Below are positions 62,001-64,000 of a stretch of DNA of 64,000 bases, one piece after another (within the stretch, counting starts at the first letter, position 1; every line of letters starts with the position of its first letter). Both the position numbers and the translations under genes were made by a program. Below the pieces are notes generated by a model. The model saw nothing but the letters and a program-made list of their open reading frames with translations, did no database searches and was not told the origin of the DNA. This DNA comes from Gymnodinialimonas ceratoperidinii (GTDB lineage: Bacteria > Pseudomonadota > Alphaproteobacteria > Rhodobacterales > Rhodobacteraceae): NCBI RefSeq assembly GCF_019297855.1, contig NZ_CP079194.1:3335501-3399500 (forward strand), in the 5' to 3' direction.

Positions 62001-64000
62001 CGGACCAACGACGCTCGGTCACGGTCTTGTTCTTGAAGTCGGACAGGAACTCGCCCTTGTCCGCATCGGATTCGTCGAAGTCGGGCGTCGTGGTGGTGGT
62101 GAAGCTCTCGGTCAGATCGAGTTCGCCCGGGCCGAAGCTGGTCTTCAGATTGCCGCTGGAGGTGAACATGTCACTCAGTTCGACTTCGAATTTGACCCCG
62201 GCGTCGCCATTCAGACCGATGAAAGAATAATAGGTGCCGTCGTGCTTGACGATATTGCCGTTCGTCAATTCGACCTTGGCGTTTCCGATATTCTTGAAAC
62301 GTCCGATGATCGCGGCGTCATCGGTCGGCACCCCGGAAATTGCCTGGTTGTCCTCGTTGACGAGGCCCACCCATCCGCCAAGCGCCTTGATTTCGTTCAG
62401 CGCCTGAATGGCCTCGCTTTCCACGAGCGGCCGCGGATCGTTAGGCGTGATTTCCTTCGAGAGCAGCGTGCCGGAGCCCGCGTGGAAGTCGAAGAAGAAG
62501 TTGAACGTCTTGACGTAGTAGGTCTCGATCGTCTGCAGCGTGAGTTTCTGGCCCTCTGTCCAGATGTAGAAGGTTCCATCTTTCGGGTTGTAATGCGTGG
62601 TCGAGGTATTGAGGCTCGTGGTGCCCAACGCGGTGAAGGTGACGCCGAGGAAGTCGTTCGTGACGGGATCACGCGCGATATCACCTCGGTAAACGGTCAC
62701 ATCCATGCCGCCGGCATTCTCGGTATAGACCGTGCGCTTGGCGGCCCAGCTCGCATCCTTGCCGAGGGTATCGGTGATCTGGATCACCCCTTCGCGGTCG
62801 AGGCTGGTGTCGATATTGTTCAGGATCAGCTTCTGGTTGGAGTGGTTCTGAATCCTGAGATTGGCATAACCCGAAGCGACGAGCAGTTGGCCTTTCCCGG
62901 TCGAGAAGACGTTACCCGTGATTTCGATCCGACCGCCGGCAAATGCCATGTCATCGAGGATGATGGCCTGCTCGGTCGCGTCCCAACGGCCTGTAAGTGG
63001 CACCTGGGTGCCATTGACAGAGCCGAATTGGATGCCGCCCAGACCTTCATCGGCAGAAGTCAGGAGTGATCGGCTGGTGCTCGGCGGTACGAAGGACTCG
63101 GGGATAAAGATCGAGGCTTCCTTGACGCCCGACTGGATCAAGCCGTTCACGTTCACATTGGTTGCCACGATGGAAACCACGCCGTTGGCGATCACGGCCG
63201 ATTGCGCGGCGGCTGCCGTCTTGGCGGCCTCAATGGCGGCGGCACTGTCTGCCCCCTCCGCGGTGCCTTTCGTGGTGCTGTTGAGAACGCCGTAGTCCGT
63301 GTTGATGTCACCCTTCTCGGACAGGCCCGGACCGTTCGATTCAATGGACTCGCGCCAATCGAGTACCCCGGTGTAGGTCCGGGGGTTCGGACCGGCATGA
63401 TACCAATCGGTCGAGACGATGAAGTCGCCGCCGGACGAGATGTTGACGGTCTTGGCAAGGATCGTGCCCGTCAGGCGGACTGCGCCCGTGGAGGTCGTGA
63501 CCTTGACCGCGCCGATATCATTGACCAGCGCGCCGAGCAGATAGAGGTCGGGCGGCAGGTTCGGCAGCGTCGCCGGGATCAGGTTCTCGGGATTGGAGGG
63601 GTCTGGCACGAAGTTGTTGGCGGCATAGGCCGTCGCGATGGCGTCGATATAGGCGTAAGTGCTCTTGTTGCCGGAGTTGATCAGGATATCGATCTCGGCC
63701 GTGGCGTCGCCCGTGCGTTGGGTGCTGCCGGGAACAAGCGCATCATTGGCGTAGATGTTGCCCGCGGTGAATTCCTTGTAGTCGCCCGTCGCGTCGCTGA
63801 TCCGCGCGATCCGGGTGTCCTTGATCACCACGTCATTGATGCGGTGCATCATGAAGAGGTCGGATTTCACATCAACCTGCACATCCTTGTGCGCCAGAAG
63901 CGTCGGGTTGGTCCCGGTCACGAGGCCCGAGTAGGCCGAGGCGGGAGCATCGCTATGGATGTAGATCGAGCCCGGCGCCGCGGTGATGTCGGGCATGGTG
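53056..64000 (-). CDS. Giant exoprotein with RTX-like and Calx-beta-like repeats (5' end outside window)
   Basis: The frame is open from the window edge to the stop at 53056-53058, at least 3,647 residues; the N-terminus and any signal lie beyond 64000. From N to C: long beta-rich segments with many NGNI/TLNVDG-type strand-turn units (parallel beta-helix style); an alpha-helical module (about 61,085-60,030); more beta-helix-like units (about 59,300-57,500); GGxGxD-like RTX units with GDDxF motifs (about 57,480-56,860); Calx-beta-like repeats (VFDDD, EENRERQTLSITLD, IFDND; about 56,730-55,680); a main RTX block (55,020-53,660); and a C-terminal tail rich in acidic residues. Acidic, no Cys noted. 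It is probably a surface or secreted adhesin-like protein that folds on Ca2+ binding. It heads the operon of putative export genes. Confidence 0.9.
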   Translation of the reverse strand, partial: TMPDITAAPGSIYIHSDAPASAYSGLVTGTNPTLLAHKDVQVDVKSDLFMMHRINDVVIKDTRIARISDATGDYKEFTAGNIYANDALVPGSTQRTGDATAEIDILINSGNKSTYAYIDAIATAYAANNFVPDPSNPENLIPATLPNLPPDLYLLGALVNDIGAVKVTTSTGAVRLTGTILAKTVNISSGGDFIVSTDWYHAGPNPRTYTGVLDWRESIESNGPGLSEKGDINTDYGVLNSTTKGTAEGADSAAAIEAAKTAAAAQSAVIANGVVSIVATNVNVNGLIQSGVKEASIFIPESFVPPSTSRSLLTSADEGLGGIQFGSVNGTQVPLTGRWDATEQAIILDDMAFAGGRIEITGNVFSTGKGQLLVASGYANLRIQNHSNQKLILNNIDTSLDREGVIQITDTLGKDASWAAKRTVYTENAGGMDVTVYRGDIARDPVTNDFLGVTFTALGTTSLNTSTTHYNPKDGTFYIWTEGQKLTLQTIETYYVKTFNFFFDFHAGSGTLLSKEITPNDPRPLVESEAIQALNEIKALGGWVGLVNEDNQAISGVPTDDAAIIGRFKNIGNAKVELTNGNIVKHDGTYYSFIGLNGDAGVKFEVELSDMFTSSGNLKTSFGPGELDLTESFTTTTTPDFDESDADKGEFLSDFKNKTVTERRWSEGGGYLKKKTVYEETTTVEGIKKYWDIGLRADHAIEVGFLTSSATPTVVIESVGDLQIAGNIETAAHAHVTINNSFSTASKAMGMNGGAVIATDRVSITGQFQAMRTNGRVDLTLVTFVAPAAPVAATFGAFSLFSAAASTEPTAPASAQYIDIISNADIEIGIGSNTNADGSVLIKRAWSNGGNVYINAPQGIFADTVNGTDPHIRGNRVELQSTESIIGTTSNPILIDTDHLAVDGGFTAASALGVHVVETEGDMHLVKPTKIRTSFIREDQGDATISVGALEGVVSLGTWSGNILDYNFEDDTALTEARLAAYLDRFGSEDASRVIAGRTLDGEVRTANSAYNDYWALVRTPGGGGPVDADLDNVDAFNTLVANTAAANEITEAEARAQQTARFADIHAAEYDKSFRDTASYNDYYELIYVDGETVALTEMSTFKAEAATQLRNQFGAGLAETYGSIHLFLATQDVGANTDVSDYINSIHVDSVDKPDLATMPGLKTLVATENPGATPEELAEAEAAAVDRFRPIHDALWSASNATLVTYVTEVRDGADTAATFDVDEEPDVVSMFFGARGDIDDEIADGSLDALVPGFDGVAALASINTSLEYRFKELHEANKDREQKATYVESLFLEDEARETAIDAELDKIGAMNAALPAAVASKLYPLLQVGAILGGATAAAENANIIAPEVILNAAGDKAAGEGRIGTLTEPVDIDFTLDLTIDDSLSDAEKQERLDAQNLRRALQTQDVIDIVHQIYVRTGGEIILAVGDEPAEGALADDTSNWTKIDLVYADLLNPVPTDIKTGEVLVIWNVWPDQTGGDATARTYKLFQYGGTDTTVDPQTINWADPGTSWTDITDAINKVPEAGSITLDNGDFFKDLWDVQRVSAQPFADVNLRASTPTASMLLQMISTGMAGIGHDGVELNVRKADSGGFLRILTTGNLLDVSGTAGAAATAQEYISLISDGEIGSSETAFTIDASGDSVLLVQAARDANIEQLGGDLTVERALVGGDLTLSMSNGLKIGDIDSIGGTVTLNVDGDVTDLASDDDDPSADITAVRLVLNVGGSFGTTDDRIETNIGTTVEGTVGGTLYLHELTVLTLADKGLTVTGFADILSEQSIQGAVAGTLSAAGLTMRSNLGNIGGVGQSLDILLTGTNTVLNAQAVNEVWLTSRGDIRVDTVQSGNVVTMSSSTAISDGNLDTDANITTQTARLQGATIGSEANHLELNVTRVALDAGLGGAVVENLKALLIDENYYDGFAVKSLGNVRIVVRETTALTDDLTLSGDISVGETGVTAKNLTFNVGDDFEQTAASSMTVTGSIVLQVDEGVSDGETITPAFGDPYQMGSTVNIFGEISAATTTIIGNSDADTILIQPGTLTGDVSVMTGDGTDTITVTELGERDPLDSFLLDGQGNADEYIINRRSGVVSNVITVKDSGALDDGADILTINGRDGAADEVLVRKNFIALLNENLDGSRSDKFERINYDGSINGRVRVNTLGGADMIASDDTSTLITLDGGADDDTFQIGQMFGSDRIVPNVLLGDEIETNETTQGFLSVGNSHPMVVYGGLGEDTFNVYSNKGLTKLYGEDGDDTFVVRAFVLAENPNKTAGGGDAEAFGGGGDDSFLYNINAPLAIDGGAGIDSIVVLGTERNDSFLITEQGIFGAGLNISFEGVERAEIDGLEGDDSFYVQSTAANMTVTVIGGLGSDFISVAGDVTTDIVSLEVEGSSGIVNHSVQSDDPAYNGIFVDGLRLNVANEGSGLFEVDTSGLAVLEEGGTHGFYRIRMTEAVAATAYLTVSATRSSSQDRSLPGARKAESIAVSSNSASGYRSATVLTFTNSTAWQTVYVQAPQDDAAEGTRKIVVSHQAVAATGTDAETAEKIGKTKIANAEVTVFDDDAYGIRVDGNPSSIDVVEGGSGVTLNITASRQPENGEDIFYVVDFPAGDFTVTSADETYTEVVDGKLQLKFTEDNYAAGIDIVVTAVDDTLEENRERQTLSITLDTAATTQASWVDTAEATEIDVRIFDNDKGEVIVTETNGDTIVSATNPDTYTLVLSKVPEEHTEVVVSVLTDGQTIAGSTDPRWNATEKTVTFTDENWDQPITIELTIGTVTEEPQPTIKPGAQNHLLSGIQGPLFLFGGTGPGADRAIIKGITLPTETDTDLVQVSNPVNEDEQTDRLVMFNDGSAAVQSGRLEEGNLSGFDMRATDLELNFGTPTTPDPRSFRAGINYENMEVVELLLGSASDTLDIDSTAEGALTVVHGGGGADTIRVTADAQAGGADRMLAILGDSTQDGMRYNSTTEAIDGSGRRFAVGGNDVIDASGASGFVMAYGGVGNDNITGSNFNDHLLGGSGDDTINALGGSDHVYGDNGLRIDQSVRLDQQDQLITIVTAQVQPDAGFNPQTGDALGAAGTDLISGSGSNLVIADFGIVDQIGGTNRAYNTDNLVMVRSLREDEGGNDVVTLTGNGRDIVVAGAGTDAVTTAASEAIIFGDTAMLTFALDGVQPIMATTSPANGAIGDNDTINGGSGEEWVIGSVGVDEIHLGSGGGIALGDNGRIEADAAGNLLRIETIESAIGVGDIVTAGNGTTFVFGGAGADDVTTAGGDDVIAGDMAVLTFEAGVRSFFESVIEDPAHGGNDSVSSGAGDDWVILGEGDDTSLSASGLNIVIGDAGEIEGEGATGFYLRVASTQPSTGGDDTITGGSDRDVQIGGAGGDLLQGNAGNDLLQGDNGLLYRTGSIERGERTFESTFIEDGGDDTLIGDTIPDPTIGRDVMIGGIGDDLFSLDYGTDIAAGEFLRLRFEPQGDGRDLVTSFLTPAVRDLDLLVQLTLGVNFASERTEFIGVVANDDDLDLGDYTNLGTLRGDRMDLLFMPAEFFGEAALEDLLSLLNTSGGKLGLSGFRMISEEQLLGGEGVNPLTEDGLPPQQDGDQREGTAPDLDEAALQPGGAADLEQLEAEIAAFIAQTDQTPPWQMGGWRIGT
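53660..55020 (-). repeat. RTX-like nonapeptide repeat block in the giant protein
   Basis: Repeated GGxGxDxx units such as GGVGNDNITG, GGSGDDTING, GGAGADDVTT and GNAGNDLLQGDNG, spaced by strand segments of 30 to 60 residues. These form Ca2+-binding beta-rolls in RTX proteins. Spacing is looser than in classical haemolysins. Confidence 0.85.
60030..61085 (-). repeat. Helical repeat module in the giant protein
   Basis: Several helical units share RFxxIHxA-like and YxxYxxxxxDG-like motifs: ARFADIHAAEYD (about 60,785-60,822), DRFRPIHDALW (about 60,405-60,440) and YRFKELHEANK (about 60,150-60,189), each followed by a Tyr-containing helix. The last two are spaced about 84 residues. Charged Ala/Glu composition contrasts with the surrounding beta-rich sequence. 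Confidence 0.55.

Noticed and set aside
53098..63069. A 3,323-codon open frame on the plus strand opposite the giant gene
   Set aside because: It is a mirror effect of codon bias: a GC-rich repetitive gene leaves the antisense frame free of stops. Composition is Val/Asp/His/Arg-rich, has no domain likeness and no ribosome site, while the minus frame has clear RTX and Calx-beta motifs.
1..64000. CRISPR array, prophage or transposase
   Set aside because: No regularly spaced repeats, no phage structural genes and no transposase-like sequence were recognised by eye anywhere in the window.

Overview
The window looks like chromosome of a GC-rich alphaproteobacterium, most likely a marine Rhodobacterales (Roseobacter-group) species. 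This rests on family content: an HvrA-type H-NS protein, HWE/HisKA_2 histidine kinases, an ExoY/ExoF/ExoP-style polysaccharide locus and an Opp transporter. No rRNA gene, intact tRNA, CRISPR array or recognisable transposase was seen.

Region A (1-14.5 kb) is an accessory mosaic: a gene cut by the left edge, an ArsR regulator with a divergent CDF metal transporter, an ArgP-type LysR regulator with two LysE/RhtB exporters and a DapA-like aldolase, an HWE kinase/receiver pair, an SRPBCC protein, a secreted nuclease-like protein, a lytic transglycosylase, an H-NS protein, a second PAS kinase and a BNR-repeat gene broken by a one-base frameshift. Its intergenic gaps carry a degenerate repeat family (AGCGGAC-type), not noticed to the right. 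It ends at 14480-14523 in the 3' part of a tRNA without its 5' half, the expected scar of an integrated element lying to the left.

Region B (15-38 kb) is a complete-looking Wzx/Wzy-type exopolysaccharide locus: GalU and Ugd (UDP-glucose, UDP-glucuronate), an initiating sugar transferase, four GT4-type glycosyltransferases, a flippase, a polymerase, an ExoF-like export protein, an ExoP-like co-polymerase whose kinase domain has lost its Walker A lysine, a beta-helix protein, two sulfotransferases, a 2OG-oxygenase-like protein and an AsnB. The polymer is plausibly acidic and sulfated.

Region C (38.4-44 kb) is an oligopeptide ABC transporter operon (oppA-B-C-D-F, minus strand).

Region D (44.4-64 kb) is the most interesting. 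One minus-strand operon, read leftward from the right edge, encodes a giant exoprotein (at least 3,647 residues, with RTX-like and Calx-beta-like repeats, running off the window), a membrane protein with an HlyD-like periplasmic part and a large cytoplasmic N-terminus, a PqqD-like/M50 protease/HlyD fusion, a short SecA-like ATPase lacking the SecA C-terminal third, and a small HlyD-type adaptor. Gaps are 6 to 28 bases. A POTRA-less Omp85-type barrel lies just beyond, in its own unit. There is no ABC exporter. I infer a dedicated export apparatus for the giant protein, driven by a SecA-like motor; no function has been shown by this sequence alone.
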